From: Pseudomonas gingeri
Lineage (GTDB): Bacteria; Pseudomonadota; Gammaproteobacteria; Pseudomonadales; Pseudomonadaceae
Reading direction: 5' to 3'
DNA length: 64,000 nucleotides
NCBI RefSeq assembly: GCF_013385635.1
Contig: NZ_JACAPR010000031.1
Span: 1 to 64,000 of the forward strand
Shown here: positions 16,456 to 25,755 of the stretch, piece after piece
Numbering within the stretch: position 1 is the first letter of the stretch
How the letters are laid out: each line of letters opens with the position of its first letter
Translations under genes and position numbers: made by a program
Notes under the pieces: model-generated
Database searches by the model: none
What the model was told of the DNA's origin: nothing
The model's input: only the letters and a program-made list of their open reading frames with translations

Positions 16456-17445
16456 ATGCATACCGCCACTCCCGTATTGGCCATCGACAACCTGAGCCTG
16501 GAATTCCCGGCGTACAAGAACAATGTCAAGGCCCTCAACGGCGTCTCGCTGCACGTCAATCCCGGCGAGATCGTCGGCGTGGTCGGCGAGTCCGGATCGG
16601 GTAAGTCGGTCACCGCGATGCTCAGCATGCGCCTGCTGCCCGAGCGCAGTTATCGCATCACCGCCGGCAGCCTGAGCATGCTCGACCGCGACATGCTCGC
16701 CGCCTCGGAAAAGGAACTGCTGCAGATACGCGGCCGCGACGCGGCGATGATCTTCCAGGAACCGATGACGGCCCTGAACCCGACACGGCGCATAGGCCGG
16801 CAAATGCTCGACGTGATCATTCATCACCAGAAGATCAGCGCAGCGCAAGCGCGTCTCAAGGCCATTGCGCTGCTGCGCGACATGCATATCGCCAGCCCCG
16901 AGCAGGTGCTGGAAAGCTATCCGTTCGAATTGTCCGGCGGCATGCGCCAACGGGTGATGATCGCCCTGGCGTTCTCCTGCGAACCCCAACTGCTGATTGC
17001 CGACGAACCGACCACCGCCCTCGATGTGACCGTGCAACGCCAGGTGCTGTTGCTGCTCCGGGAAAAGGCCCGGCAGCAAGGCACCGCCATCCTCCTGATC
17101 ACCCACGACATGGCCCTGGTCTCGCAGTTCTGCGACCGGGTCTACGTCATGTACACCGGTGCCGTGGTCGAACAGGGCCGCACCGAAGAGGTGATGGGCA
17201 ATCCGCGGCATCCCTATACCCGGGGCCTGCTCAGCGGCCTGCCGGAAATGGTCGAGCCGGGGCAGCCCCTGATGACCATTCCCGGCCAGGTGCCGAACCT
17301 GGCCTCCCTGCCGGTGGGCTGCACCTTCGAGGAACGCTGCCCGTACAGCATGCCGATCTGCGCCCAACGCCCGCGCCTCAACCCCATCAACGGCAATGAG
17401 CAACGCCGCAGCGCGTGCTGGCTGCCGGTCAAGGAGCTTTCATGA
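16456..17445 (+). CDS. ddpD: Dipeptide ABC transporter ATPase (DdpD-like)
   Basis: A 329-residue oligopeptide-type ATPase with GESGSGKSV (Walker A), ELSGGMRQRVMIA (signature) and LLIADEPTTALDVT (Walker B). The C-terminal oligopeptide extension with Cys residues in GCTFEERCPYSMPICAQ is typical of DppD. The ATG at 16456 has GGGGA seven bases upstream; an ATG two codons earlier overlaps the permease stop but has no room for a ribosome site. It pairs with the DdpF-like ATPase to power import. Confidence 0.92.
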   Translation: MHTATPVLAIDNLSLEFPAYKNNVKALNGVSLHVNPGEIVGVVGESGSGKSVTAMLSMRLLPERSYRITAGSLSMLDRDMLAASEKELLQIRGRDAAMIFQEPMTALNPTRRIGRQMLDVIIHHQKISAAQARLKAIALLRDMHIASPEQVLESYPFELSGGMRQRVMIALAFSCEPQLLIADEPTTALDVTVQRQVLLLLREKARQQGTAILLITHDMALVSQFCDRVYVMYTGAVVEQGRTEEVMGNPRHPYTRGLLSGLPEMVEPGQPLMTIPGQVPNLASLPVGCTFEERCPYSMPICAQRPRLNPINGNEQRRSACWLPVKELS

Positions 17446-18413
17446 TGAACAGTGCCGTCATCCCGACCACGGCCCAAACGGCACCCGACATTCTCCGCCT
17501 GGATGATGTTCGCGTGCGTTTTCCGGTGAGCAACGACTGGCTGGGCCGGCCCCGGGGTTACGCCCATGCGCTGAACGGCATCGACCTGCAGGTCAGGGCC
17601 GGCGAGACCCTGGGCATCGTCGGCGAATCGGGCTGCGGCAAAAGTACCCTGGCCCAGTTGCTGATGGGCCTGCTGGCCCCGAGCAGCGGCGAACTGAACT
17701 GGCCCCCGCGCCCCGACGGCAAGGCCAGGAGCAACGTGCAGATCGTCTTCCAGGATCCGCAATCCTCGCTCGATCCACGGCTGCCGATCTGGCGGATCAT
17801 CACCGAGCCGTTGTACGCCCGCGGTCATGCACCTCGCCAGCAGATGCGCGACATCGCCGCCCGGGTCGCGTCCCAGGTCGGCATCCGCCCGGAATACCTG
17901 GACCGCTTCGCGCACCAGTTTTCCGGCGGCCAGCGCCAGCGGATCGCGATTGCCCGCGCCCTCTCATCGGACCCGGACATCATTGTCCTGGACGAGCCGA
18001 CCTCCGCCCTGGACATCTCGGTCCAGGCGCAGATCCTCAACCTGCTGGCGGAACTGCAACGGGCGCGCAACCTGACCTATATCCTGATATCCCACAACGT
18101 CTCGGTCGTGCGGCACATGGCCGACCGGGTCGCGGTGATGTACCTGGGGCAGATCGTCGAACTGGGCAGCGCTACCCAGGTGCTGGAGCAACCGCGTCAT
18201 CCCTACACCCGCCTGCTGCTCGAAGCGGTGCCGCGCCTGGGCGTGCCCCTGCAGGCGGAACAGGTGGCGGCGCCGACCGAGTTGCCGGGCAACCGTGTCC
18301 TGCCGCAAGGTTGCTTCTTCCGTGAACGGTGCAGTTTGTGTACCCGCGGTTGTGAGCAGCCGCAGGCATTGCGTGGAGAGCCGCAACAGGTCAGGTGTCA
18401 TGTGCAAGGTTGA
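17442..18413 (+). CDS. ddpF: Dipeptide ABC transporter ATPase (DdpF-like)
   Basis: A 323-residue DppF-type ATPase: GESGCGKST (Walker A), FSGGQRQRIAIARAL (signature) and IIVLDEPTSALDISVQ (Walker B), with the C-terminal GCFFRERCSLCTRGCEQP motif. Two adjacent ATGs (17442 and 17445) overlap the stop of the previous gene; AAGGAG at 17431 fits either. It is the last gene of the transporter. The toxin-antitoxin pair follows after 79 bases. Confidence 0.92.
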   Translation: MMNSAVIPTTAQTAPDILRLDDVRVRFPVSNDWLGRPRGYAHALNGIDLQVRAGETLGIVGESGCGKSTLAQLLMGLLAPSSGELNWPPRPDGKARSNVQIVFQDPQSSLDPRLPIWRIITEPLYARGHAPRQQMRDIAARVASQVGIRPEYLDRFAHQFSGGQRQRIAIARALSSDPDIIVLDEPTSALDISVQAQILNLLAELQRARNLTYILISHNVSVVRHMADRVAVMYLGQIVELGSATQVLEQPRHPYTRLLLEAVPRLGVPLQAEQVAAPTELPGNRVLPQGCFFRERCSLCTRGCEQPQALRGEPQQVRCHVQG

Positions 18414-18492
18414 GTCTCAGCCAATACGCACGATAGCGCACCAATAGTATGATAAACTTTGCCTACCGACAGTATTCCTCTGAGGCCCAATC

Positions 18493-18738
18493 ATGGGAAC
18501 CGTGCGTAAAACCATTACCGTGACCGACCAGCAAGATGGCTGGATCAAAGCGCAAATCGAAGCCGGCCACTATACCAACGACAGCGAATATATCCGTGAC
18601 CTGATCAGGCGCGAGCAGGAGCGCAGCGCCGAACTTGAGGCAATCCGCACCGCACTGATGGAAGGTGAAGCCAGCGGGGAACCACGCCCATTCGACGCCG
18701 AGGAGTTCAAGCGCAGAATGATGACCGCGCATGGCTGA
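18493..18738 (+). CDS. parD: ParD-family antitoxin
   Basis: An 81-residue ParD/CC2985-type antitoxin. The N-terminal ribbon-helix-helix (VRKTITVTDQQDGWIKAQIEAGHYTNDSEYIRDLIRREQ) binds DNA and represses the pair; the C-terminal tail (FDAEEFKRRMM) wraps the toxin. GAGG seven bases upstream supports the ATG. A TATGAT at 18448-18453 is a plausible -10. It overlaps the toxin gene by eight bases, the usual arrangement for coupled synthesis. Confidence 0.92.
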   Translation: MGTVRKTITVTDQQDGWIKAQIEAGHYTNDSEYIRDLIRREQERSAELEAIRTALMEGEASGEPRPFDAEEFKRRMMTAHG

Positions 18739-19024
18739 GTATCGCCTTACACCTGCTGCCGAACGTGATCTTGAAGCGATCTGGATTTATACCGTTCGAC
18801 AATGGGGCATGGATCAGGCCACTCGCTATATCGATGTCATGACTGCCACTTTTGCGGAATTGGCGCAGACACCCAAGACCGCCCAGGCATGCGATCACAT
18901 TCGACCCGGCTATCGCCGAAGCAGCGCCGGGCGGCACATGATCTACCTGCGTATCACCGCTTACGGGATCGTGATCGTTCGTATCTTGCATGATCGAATG
19001 GATGCACCACGCTACCTACTGTAA
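18731..19024 (+). CDS. parE: ParE-family toxin
   Basis: A 97-residue RelE/ParE-superfamily toxin. YRLTPAAERDLEAIWIYTVRQWG at the start and RRSSAGRHMIYLRI near the middle match the ParE fold; ParE toxins poison DNA gyrase. Full length and without disruption, so probably active and held in check by ParD. The pair sits between a catabolic operon and a metal locus, not on an evident mobile element. Confidence 0.9.
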   Translation: MAEYRLTPAAERDLEAIWIYTVRQWGMDQATRYIDVMTATFAELAQTPKTAQACDHIRPGYRRSSAGRHMIYLRITAYGIVIVRILHDRMDAPRYLL

Positions 19025-19038
19025 CCCATGAGGCCTCC

Positions 19039-19066
19039 GGCCTGCGGCAGATTGCCGCCGGCCTTT
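19039..19066 (+). terminator. Probable terminator after parDE
   Basis: GGCCTGCGGCA at 19039-19049 pairs with TGCCGCCGGCC at 19053-19063 with one mismatch and a three-base loop, followed by TTT. It starts 15 bases after the toxin stop. Confidence 0.5.
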
Positions 19067-19127
19067 GCCGCCTGCGCGCGACGTGGCAAGATCACAGCCC
19101 TCTTCCTGCCCTTGCCCGGAAACCCAC

Positions 19128-19511
19128 GTGCGCCGCACTCGAACTCAGCAGCGATTCGCTACCTGGCTGGCCATGCTGGCCCTGGGTCTGCTGCTGTTCG
19201 TGCCGACGATTTCGCGGACCGTCCAGGCCCTGGAACACCAGCCGCCGAGCGGCGCCTGGTGTCCCGAGCACGTCATGGCCGGTGCCCAGCACCAGCACCC
19301 GGCTGGCGATTCCGGTCATGGCGGCGTTCACGAGGCGCTCGACGCCTGCGGCTACTGTTCGCTGTTTCACGACAGCCCGGCCCTGCTCTGGGCCGTGGCG
19401 GTGCTGCCGCCACGGGTGCCCGCCGCGCCCAATGCCGTGCCCTGCAAGACGCCCATCCCACCGTATCAATGGCCGCTGGACCTGTGTCCGCGCGGACCGC
19501 CCCTGGCCTGA
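19128..19511 (+). CDS. DUF2946-like membrane-anchored protein with His/Cys cluster
   Basis: About 127 residues from a GTG start at 19128, with GGAA upstream. One N-terminal hydrophobic helix (FATWLAMLALGLLLFVPTIS) acts as signal or anchor. The exported part has six His and three Cys in about 40 residues (CPEHV, QHQHP, GHGG, VHEALDACGYCSLFH), typical of DUF2946 proteins found beside copper and heme/TonB loci. It stands directly upstream of a TonB receptor and a PepSY protein with a Met/His-rich loop. Metal binding is inferred; no enzyme motif was seen. The start codon is uncertain, since no ATG precedes the helix. Confidence 0.65.
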   Translation: MRRTRTQQRFATWLAMLALGLLLFVPTISRTVQALEHQPPSGAWCPEHVMAGAQHQHPAGDSGHGGVHEALDACGYCSLFHDSPALLWAVAVLPPRVPAAPNAVPCKTPIPPYQWPLDLCPRGPPLA

Positions 19512-19616
19512 TCCAGGCGTTTCCGAAAAAACAAACCCTCCGCTGAACACCGCGAGCGCCCCGGCGCCCGTGGTTTTTCCGCGTGTTTTGTCGCCCTGAA
19601 TCACGGATCTGCATCG

Positions 19617-22025
19617 ATGCCTATCACACGCCCACAACGCGCCCTCGCCGCGTTGACGCTGGCGGTCGCCCCTGCGCCGACCGCACGCTTGTCGAGCCTG
19701 AACACGGCCCTGCTCTCGGCCCTGGCCAGCAGCCTGGTACTGCTGCCGAGCGTACTGCCGGTACACGCCGACACCCTCGCCTCGCCCCCCCACAACGCCG
19801 ACCGGACAGCCGATGCCACCCCCATCGTCCTCGGTAATGTCACGGTCACCGCCGACGACTCGGTACAACCGCTGCCCCACGCCGTCGCCAGTGCCCCGGC
19901 AGTGGTGGAAAGCCGCAGCGCCGAGCAGATCAACGACAGCGTCAACCTGATGACCTCGGCGCAGGCCCTGAAATACCTGCCGAGCATCGAAGTGCGCGAA
20001 CGCTATATCGGCGACCGCAACGGCATCGTCTCCACCCGCACCACCGGGACCGTGTCCAGCGCCCAGTCGCTGGTCTATGCCGATGACCTGCTGCTCTCCA
20101 ACCTGCTGGGCAACAGCTACAGCTTCCCGCCGCGCTGGGGCCTGGTGTCGCCCAGCGAGATTTCCCGCGTCGACGTCATGTATGGCCCGTTCAGCGCGCT
20201 CTATCCGGGCAATTCCCTGGGCGGCGTGGTCACCCTGGAAACGCGCATGCCGACCCGCCCGGAGTTCCATGCGGCGATCACCGGCGCGCAGCAGGACTTC
20301 AAGCTCTACGGCACCCACGAAAACTACAACAGCGGCAATGTCAGCCTGGCCGGCGGCAATCGCGTCGGGCCGTTTTCAGTCTGGGTCTCCTACGACCATC
20401 TCGACGCCCAGGGCCAGCCAATGAGTTTCGCCACCGCCAACCTCTCGGGCCGCTCGGCCGCCGCCTCGGCCACCCCAGTCAGCGGCGCCCACCAGGACAC
20501 CGACCAGAACGGCAACCCGCGCCTGGTGTTCGGCGGCTATGCCATCGACCACAGTGTCCAGGACCAGGGCAAACTCAAGCTCGGCTGGGACATCAACCCG
20601 GACGTCACCGCCCTCTATACCCTGGGCCTGTGGGCCGACGAGTCGCATACCACGGTCGACAGCTACCTGAAGAACAGTGCCGGCCAGACCTTCTACAACG
20701 GTCCGGTGAATATCGACGGCAAGGCCTACACGGTGTCCGGTCTCAACCCCGGCAGCACCGACGAGCTGCATATCCTCAACGCCCTGTCGCTGGGCAGCGA
20801 TACCCAGGGACCGTTCGACTGGCACGCGGCCTACAGCAACTACCACTACCTCAATGAAGAATCGCGCTCGGCCTCCAACTACGGCCAGACCCTGGCCGGC
20901 ACCCGCCAGGTGCAGGACGGCACCGGCTGGCAGACCGGCGAACTGCGCGGTATCTGGCGCCCGCAGCCACTGTTCGACCAGAGCCATGAGGTCACCTTCG
21001 GCTATCACGTCGATGACTACCTGCTCAAGCAGGAGACCTACAAGGTCGCCGACTGGAAGAGCGGCGACGATGGCCCGAAAAGCGCCGCCTCCGGTGGCGA
21101 GACCCGCACCCAGGCGCTGTACCTGCAAGACACCTGGAAGCTGGCCCCGCGCTGGACCCTGACCCTGGGCGGGCGCGAGGAGTACTGGCAAGCCTTCGAC
21201 GGCTTCAACCTCAACACCGCGACCACCCCGGCGCAGGTCAGCTACCCCGACCAGCGCCGCCATGACTTCTCGCCCAAGGCGGCGCTGGCGTTCGACATCA
21301 CCCCGGCGCTGCAAACCCGCCTGTCCTTCGGCCGCGCGGTACGCTACCCGACGGTGACCGAGCTGTTCCAGCAGGTCACCAGCGGTAACCAGCTGGTGCA
21401 GAACAACCCCGATCTCAAGCCCGAGGACGTGCGCTCCTACGACTGGACTACGCAATACAGCTGGAACCAGTACCAGTTGCGCGTCTCGTTGTTCCAGGAG
21501 AATCGCCGCAATGCGCTGTTCTCGCAAACCGACACCACGGTCAGCCCCAACCTGACGCAGATCGAGAACATCGACCGCGCGCGTATCCATGGCGTGGAAA
21601 CCGCCCTCGATGCCCAGGACGTCATCCTGTCGGGCCTGGAGCTGTCGGGCAGCATCACCTACGCCGAATCCGAAGTGCAACAGGACACCCAGGCGCCAGC
21701 CGCCGAAGGCAAGGAGTTCCCGCGTATCCCGCGCTGGCGCAGCCGCGTCTCGGCGATCTACCACCCGAACGCGCAACTGACCTACGCCCTCGGCTACCGC
21801 TATTCCAGTGGTGCCTACAGCACCCTGCTGAACACCGACAGCGACCACGACACCTATGGCGGCATCAGCCATTACAGCGTGTTCGACGTCAAGGCCAGCT
21901 ACAAGATCGACGCGCACCTCACCGCCTCGGCCGGCATCGACAACCTGGGCAACGAAAAATACTTCGTCAGCCCCCATCCCTATCAGCAGCGCACCGCCTT
22001 CCTGGGGCTCAACTATGACTACTGA
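19617..22025 (+). CDS. TonB-dependent outer-membrane receptor
   Basis: An 802-residue receptor. After a long N-terminal leader (hydrophobic core LLSALASSLVLLPSVLPVHA) comes a TonB-box-like stretch (VLGNVTVTADD), a plug domain with the SRVDVMYGPFSALYPGNSLGGVVTLET motif near residues 183-209, and a beta-barrel ending in the aromatic FLGLNYDY. It imports a large or scarce ligand using TonB energy. The neighbours (DUF2946, PepSY) point to a metal or metal-chelate; the copper receptor OprC is one comparison. The exact ligand cannot be told. Confidence 0.9.
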   Translation: MPITRPQRALAALTLAVAPAPTARLSSLNTALLSALASSLVLLPSVLPVHADTLASPPHNADRTADATPIVLGNVTVTADDSVQPLPHAVASAPAVVESRSAEQINDSVNLMTSAQALKYLPSIEVRERYIGDRNGIVSTRTTGTVSSAQSLVYADDLLLSNLLGNSYSFPPRWGLVSPSEISRVDVMYGPFSALYPGNSLGGVVTLETRMPTRPEFHAAITGAQQDFKLYGTHENYNSGNVSLAGGNRVGPFSVWVSYDHLDAQGQPMSFATANLSGRSAAASATPVSGAHQDTDQNGNPRLVFGGYAIDHSVQDQGKLKLGWDINPDVTALYTLGLWADESHTTVDSYLKNSAGQTFYNGPVNIDGKAYTVSGLNPGSTDELHILNALSLGSDTQGPFDWHAAYSNYHYLNEESRSASNYGQTLAGTRQVQDGTGWQTGELRGIWRPQPLFDQSHEVTFGYHVDDYLLKQETYKVADWKSGDDGPKSAASGGETRTQALYLQDTWKLAPRWTLTLGGREEYWQAFDGFNLNTATTPAQVSYPDQRRHDFSPKAALAFDITPALQTRLSFGRAVRYPTVTELFQQVTSGNQLVQNNPDLKPEDVRSYDWTTQYSWNQYQLRVSLFQENRRNALFSQTDTTVSPNLTQIENIDRARIHGVETALDAQDVILSGLELSGSITYAESEVQQDTQAPAAEGKEFPRIPRWRSRVSAIYHPNAQLTYALGYRYSSGAYSTLLNTDSDHDTYGGISHYSVFDVKASYKIDAHLTASAGIDNLGNEKYFVSPHPYQQRTAFLGLNYDY

Positions 22026-22070
22026 CCCATCCGTCCACACCACCATTCACCGCAACGGGAGCCTCGCCCC

Positions 22071-23471
22071 ATGAGCACTTCCAGCGTTTCCCCGAGCGCC
22101 CGGACCCGCCATCGCGCCGGGCTCTACCGACTGATCTGGCGCTGGCATTTCTATGCCGGGCTGTTCTGCATTCCCTTTGTCCTCGCCCTGTCGCTGAGCG
22201 GTTCGATCTACCTGTTCCATCCGCAGATCGACGCATTGCTCGACAGCCCCTACAACCGGGTCCAGGCCGATGCGCCACGACAGCCGATCAGCGCACAGGT
22301 GCGGACGGCCCTGGCGTTGGTGCCGGGCGGTGTGCTCAACGCCTACCAGTTGCCCGAAGGCCCGAACGACGCGGCGCAGATACTGGTGGGCAAAGGCGAT
22401 ACATTGCTGCGGGTCTATGTCGACCCGGTGACGACCAGGGTCGTGCACCAGGTGGCCGATGACGAGCGTTTCACCCGCCTGTTGTTCCACCTGCACGGCG
22501 AATTGCTCATGGGCGGCCTGGGCTCGGCCCTGGTGGAGCTGGCCGCCGGCTGGACCCTGGTCATGCTGCTCTCGGGACTCTATCTCTGGTGGCCGCAAGA
22601 CGGCCGCGTGGCCGGGGTGCTCTATCCACGGCTGCACCAGCGTGGCCGGCTGTTCTGGCGTGACCTGCATGCGGTGGTCGGTTTCTGGATTTCGTTGTTC
22701 GCCATCCTGTTGATCCTCAGCGGCCTGCCCTGGGCGACCGTCTGGGGCGGTGCGCTCAAGGAGTTGCGGCAGTGGGTCGCCAGCCATGCCGTGGAACAGG
22801 ACTGGACCACTGGCCGCGCCTCGGAACTGGCCCAGCGACGGGCGATGAACATGCCCATGAACGACGAACACGCGAACATGCCCGGCATGCACCACGACAT
22901 GCCCATGCCGATGAAGGCATCCGTCGCCGCGGACTACAGCCCGCTGGAACGCCTGGTACCGCAGGTCCAGGCCCTGGACCTGCCGCCGCCGGTGCTGATC
23001 TCGCCGCCCTCGGCCCGGGCGCCGGACTGGACCGCCCGCTCCGATACGGCAAACCGTCCACAACGGCTGAACCTGACACTCGATCCGGTCAGCGCCACAG
23101 TGCTCAAGCGGGTCGACTTCAGCCAGCGACCGCTGCTCGACCGCGTTATCGGCTATGGCGTGGCGGTGCATGAAGGCCAATTGTTCGGCCTGGCCAACCA
23201 GTTGCTCGGCCTGTTCACCACCTGCGGCCTGATGACCCTGTCCCTCAGCGCCCTGGTGCTCTGGTGGCGTCGCCGTCCGCAGGGTGCGCTCGGCGCGCCG
23301 CCCGCCCTGGCCGAGAGCCGTTACCCGGCCGTCATGCTCGGTGTACTGGTGCTGCTGGGTCTGTACCTGCCGCTCCTGGGAGCATCCATGCTGGCGCTGT
23401 GGTTGCTGGAACGCTGTGTGTTGTCACGTATCGCGCCATTGCGCGACTTCCTCGGCCTGGCCGCGGTGTAG
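22071..23471 (+). CDS. PepSY-associated membrane protein with Met/His-rich loop
   Basis: A 466-residue PepSY_TM protein with four to five membrane helices (starting FYAGLFCIPFVLALSLSGSIYLF) and PepSY repeats in the periplasmic parts. Such proteins act as inner-membrane partners of siderophore or metal receptors, some as ferric reductases. Residues about 259-282 form an unusual loop with eight Met and three His (MNMPMN...MPGMHHDMPMPM), the kind of motif that binds Cu(I) or Ag(I) in CopA, CusF and Ctr1. This was not expected from the family and supports a copper-related role for the whole locus. The gene starts 45 bases after the receptor. Confidence 0.85.
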   Translation: MSTSSVSPSARTRHRAGLYRLIWRWHFYAGLFCIPFVLALSLSGSIYLFHPQIDALLDSPYNRVQADAPRQPISAQVRTALALVPGGVLNAYQLPEGPNDAAQILVGKGDTLLRVYVDPVTTRVVHQVADDERFTRLLFHLHGELLMGGLGSALVELAAGWTLVMLLSGLYLWWPQDGRVAGVLYPRLHQRGRLFWRDLHAVVGFWISLFAILLILSGLPWATVWGGALKELRQWVASHAVEQDWTTGRASELAQRRAMNMPMNDEHANMPGMHHDMPMPMKASVAADYSPLERLVPQVQALDLPPPVLISPPSARAPDWTARSDTANRPQRLNLTLDPVSATVLKRVDFSQRPLLDRVIGYGVAVHEGQLFGLANQLLGLFTTCGLMTLSLSALVLWWRRRPQGALGAPPALAESRYPAVMLGVLVLLGLYLPLLGASMLALWLLERCVLSRIAPLRDFLGLAAV

Positions 23472-23673
23472 GAGACATCGCACGCAAAAAACAACCGACA
23501 AGAGCGGGTTTTGACAGGGCGAGTGACCCGTCTTGTGGTGCTCGGTAACACCCGGCCCTGTTGCGGTGCGTCTTTTCCAGCAGGGGCCGGCACGCACCGC
23601 GCCCCTGCAAGGCCGCAACGGCCATGGCGTAATTCGTGCATCTGGATGCGCTCCCACTTCGCTTGAAGCCGCC

Positions 23674-24483
23674 ATGCGCCCCAAGGAACTGAAACTCTGG
23701 ACCACCGGTGTTGCCCACCTGCTCGACCTGCCTGCCGGACAGGCGCGGCTGATGGGCCTGAGCCACTGGTTGCGGCAGGTGTGCCCGGTCGATCATTTCG
23801 TGTTGTTCGTCTACGAAGGTAATCACCGGCCGCTGGCGCTGTTCGACACCTTCGCCGCCGACAAGCGCGCGGTGTATGTCGATGACTATCAATGCGGGCC
23901 CTATCTGCTGGACCCGTTCTACCTGGCTTGTACCCGCGGACAGGCACCAGGACTGTGGCGTTTGCGCCAATTCGCTCCCGACCACTTTTACCTCGGTGAG
24001 TACTACCTGACCTATTACCAGCTCACCGGCCTGGCCGAAGAAGTGGCGTTTTTCGTCGACCTCGGCGACGGCGCCATGGCCGTCCTGTCGCTGATGCGCT
24101 CCACCGCCAGTTGCGCCTTCGGCCGTGACGAGATGCAGTTGATCGAGTGCGCACAGGCGGTGGTCGAACAGGTCGTCAACGAAGCCTGGCGTCTGCGCCA
24201 GGCCCAGCAACCGCGCCCGACGCAGGACCTGGACTTCAAGATCCGCGAGGCCTTCGACCAGTTCGGCGCGCATATCCTCACCCATCGCGAACAGCAGATC
24301 GTGCAGTTGCTGCTGCGCGGCCACTCCAGTGCATCGGTGGCCGAACAACTGAGCATCAGCCCGGGAACGGTGAAGATTCACCGCAAGAACATCTACGCCA
24401 AGCTCGGCATCGGCAGCCAGGCCGAATTGCTCGGGCTGTTCATCCGCGACCTCACCGGCCACCAGCAGATCGCCGAAGCCTGA
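23674..24483 (+). CDS. LuxR-family regulator
   Basis: A 269-residue protein whose C-terminus is a GerE/LuxR helix-turn-helix (LTHREQQIVQLLLRGHSSASVAEQLSISPGTVKIHRKNIYAKLGI, about residues 202-248). The N-terminal 190 residues do not show the conserved Trp/Tyr/Asp set of homoserine-lactone sensors, nor a phospho-receiver Asp, so the signal is unknown. The ATG at 23674 was chosen because upstream in-frame sequence is basic and unlike the family. It lies just before a polyamine-type ABC operon, and a TATCCC-CCAA-GGGATA palindrome at 24500-24515 follows its stop, so it probably activates that operon. Confidence 0.85.
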   Translation: MRPKELKLWTTGVAHLLDLPAGQARLMGLSHWLRQVCPVDHFVLFVYEGNHRPLALFDTFAADKRAVYVDDYQCGPYLLDPFYLACTRGQAPGLWRLRQFAPDHFYLGEYYLTYYQLTGLAEEVAFFVDLGDGAMAVLSLMRSTASCAFGRDEMQLIECAQAVVEQVVNEAWRLRQAQQPRPTQDLDFKIREAFDQFGAHILTHREQQIVQLLLRGHSSASVAEQLSISPGTVKIHRKNIYAKLGIGSQAELLGLFIRDLTGHQQIAEA

Positions 24484-24499
24484 TGGCGGAAAACGACTC

Positions 24500-24515
24500 T
24501 ATCCCCCAAGGGATA
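24500..24515. promoter_or_regulatory. Candidate LuxR-type operator
   Basis: TATCCC and GGGATA form a perfect 6-base inverted repeat around CCAA, in the 105-base gap between the LuxR gene and the transporter ATPase. The position suits an activator site for the operon beginning at 24589. Confidence 0.4.
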
Positions 24516-24588
24516 TATACAGCGTAAAACCCTCGTTGCTAGTTTGGCCCCCGACGCACTGATCCATCACTGCAAGGGAGCCCGCCTC

Positions 24589-25716
24589 GTGAACAACAGC
24601 ATGAACGATAGCCCGCCAAGCGATATCGAGTTCTGCAATGTGGTCAAACGCTACGGCCAGGTGCTGGCCGTCAACGGCCTGAACTTCGTCGTGCGCCGAG
24701 GCGCGTTTCATTCCTTTCTTGGCGGCTCGGGCTGCGGCAAGACCACCACCCTGCGCATGATCGCCGGCTTCGAACAACCCACCAGCGGTGAAGTGCGCCT
24801 GGCCGGTAAAAGCGTGGCCGGTGTACCGGCATTCGAACGACCGGTGAACATGGTGTTCCAGCACTACGCCCTCTTCCCGCACCTGACCGTCGCGCAGAAC
24901 ATCGCCTACGGCCTGCGTTATCGCACTCCGCGCCCCGACAAGAAAAGCCAGTTGCGCATGGCCGACGAAGCCCTGGAGATGGTCCGTCTCAGCGGCTTCG
25001 GCCAGCGCAAGCCGAGTGAATTGTCCGGCGGCCAGCAACAGCGCGTGGCCCTGGCCCGGGCGCTGGTCAACAAGCCCACGGTGTTGCTGCTCGACGAGCC
25101 GCTGGCCGCACTGGACCGCAAGCTGCGCAAGGAGATGCAATCGGAACTGCTGCGCCTGCAGCGCGAGGTCGGTATCACCTTCGTGCTGGTCACCCACGAC
25201 CAGGAAGAAGCCTTGTCGATGAGCGACAGCATCAGCGTGATGCACAACGGCTCGATCATCCAGACCGCCACGCCGGAACAACTCTATGAAGCACCGGCCA
25301 GTCGCTACGTGGCCGACTTTATCGGCGAATCCAATCTGTTCAACGGCACGGTTCGCCACCTGCACGGCAACTGCGTGGTGCTGCGCACCGAGCAGGGCCT
25401 GGAGCTGACCAGCCCGCTGACACCCACCGGCCAGGCCTTGAGCGCGGATGCCGCCGGTTGCATCGCCGTGCGCCCGGAACTGATCAGCATCGCCGGCGCC
25501 CAGGCCGAACTGGCCCGTGAAGTGAAACTCCAGGGCTGCGTCGAGGACCGTATCTACCTCGGCACCTGCACCGAATACCGCGTGCGTACCCAGGCCTTCG
25601 GCGTGGTCTGCGTGCGCGTGCCGCGCCAGCAGGATCACGGCGCCCATGCATTCGAACACGGCGCGGCAGTGAGCGTCGGCTGGGATCACGCCAATGGCCT
25701 GGCCATGGCGTTGTAA
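24589..25716 (+). CDS. Polyamine-type ABC transporter ATPase (PotA/PotG family)
   Basis: A 375-residue ATPase with a TOBE domain at the end. Walker A GGSGCGKT is at residues 45-52, the signature is LSGGQQQRVALARAL, and Walker B is VLLLDEPLAALD. The start is taken as GTG at 24589, with AGGGAG eight bases upstream; an ATG four codons later is the alternative. With the binding protein and two permeases that follow it forms a complete spermidine/putrescine-type importer. The downstream aldehyde dehydrogenase suggests that the amine is oxidised after uptake. Confidence 0.9.
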   Translation: MNNSMNDSPPSDIEFCNVVKRYGQVLAVNGLNFVVRRGAFHSFLGGSGCGKTTTLRMIAGFEQPTSGEVRLAGKSVAGVPAFERPVNMVFQHYALFPHLTVAQNIAYGLRYRTPRPDKKSQLRMADEALEMVRLSGFGQRKPSELSGGQQQRVALARALVNKPTVLLLDEPLAALDRKLRKEMQSELLRLQREVGITFVLVTHDQEEALSMSDSISVMHNGSIIQTATPEQLYEAPASRYVADFIGESNLFNGTVRHLHGNCVVLRTEQGLELTSPLTPTGQALSADAAGCIAVRPELISIAGAQAELAREVKLQGCVEDRIYLGTCTEYRVRTQAFGVVCVRVPRQQDHGAHAFEHGAAVSVGWDHANGLAMAL

Positions 25717-25755
25717 ATCATCGATTCGTTTCATCAACCGATTGGGGAGCGTGCC

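Noticed and set aside
18493..19024. parDE as a sign of an integrated plasmid or prophage
   Set aside because: No integrase, attachment repeats or phage genes were seen nearby; composition is normal.
19092..20318. 408-codon minus-strand frame across DUF2946 and the receptor start
   Set aside because: Overlaps two supported genes and has Arg/Gly-rich translation.
20376..22046. 556-codon minus-strand frame over the TonB receptor
   Set aside because: Shadow; composition typical of antisense reading, no motif.
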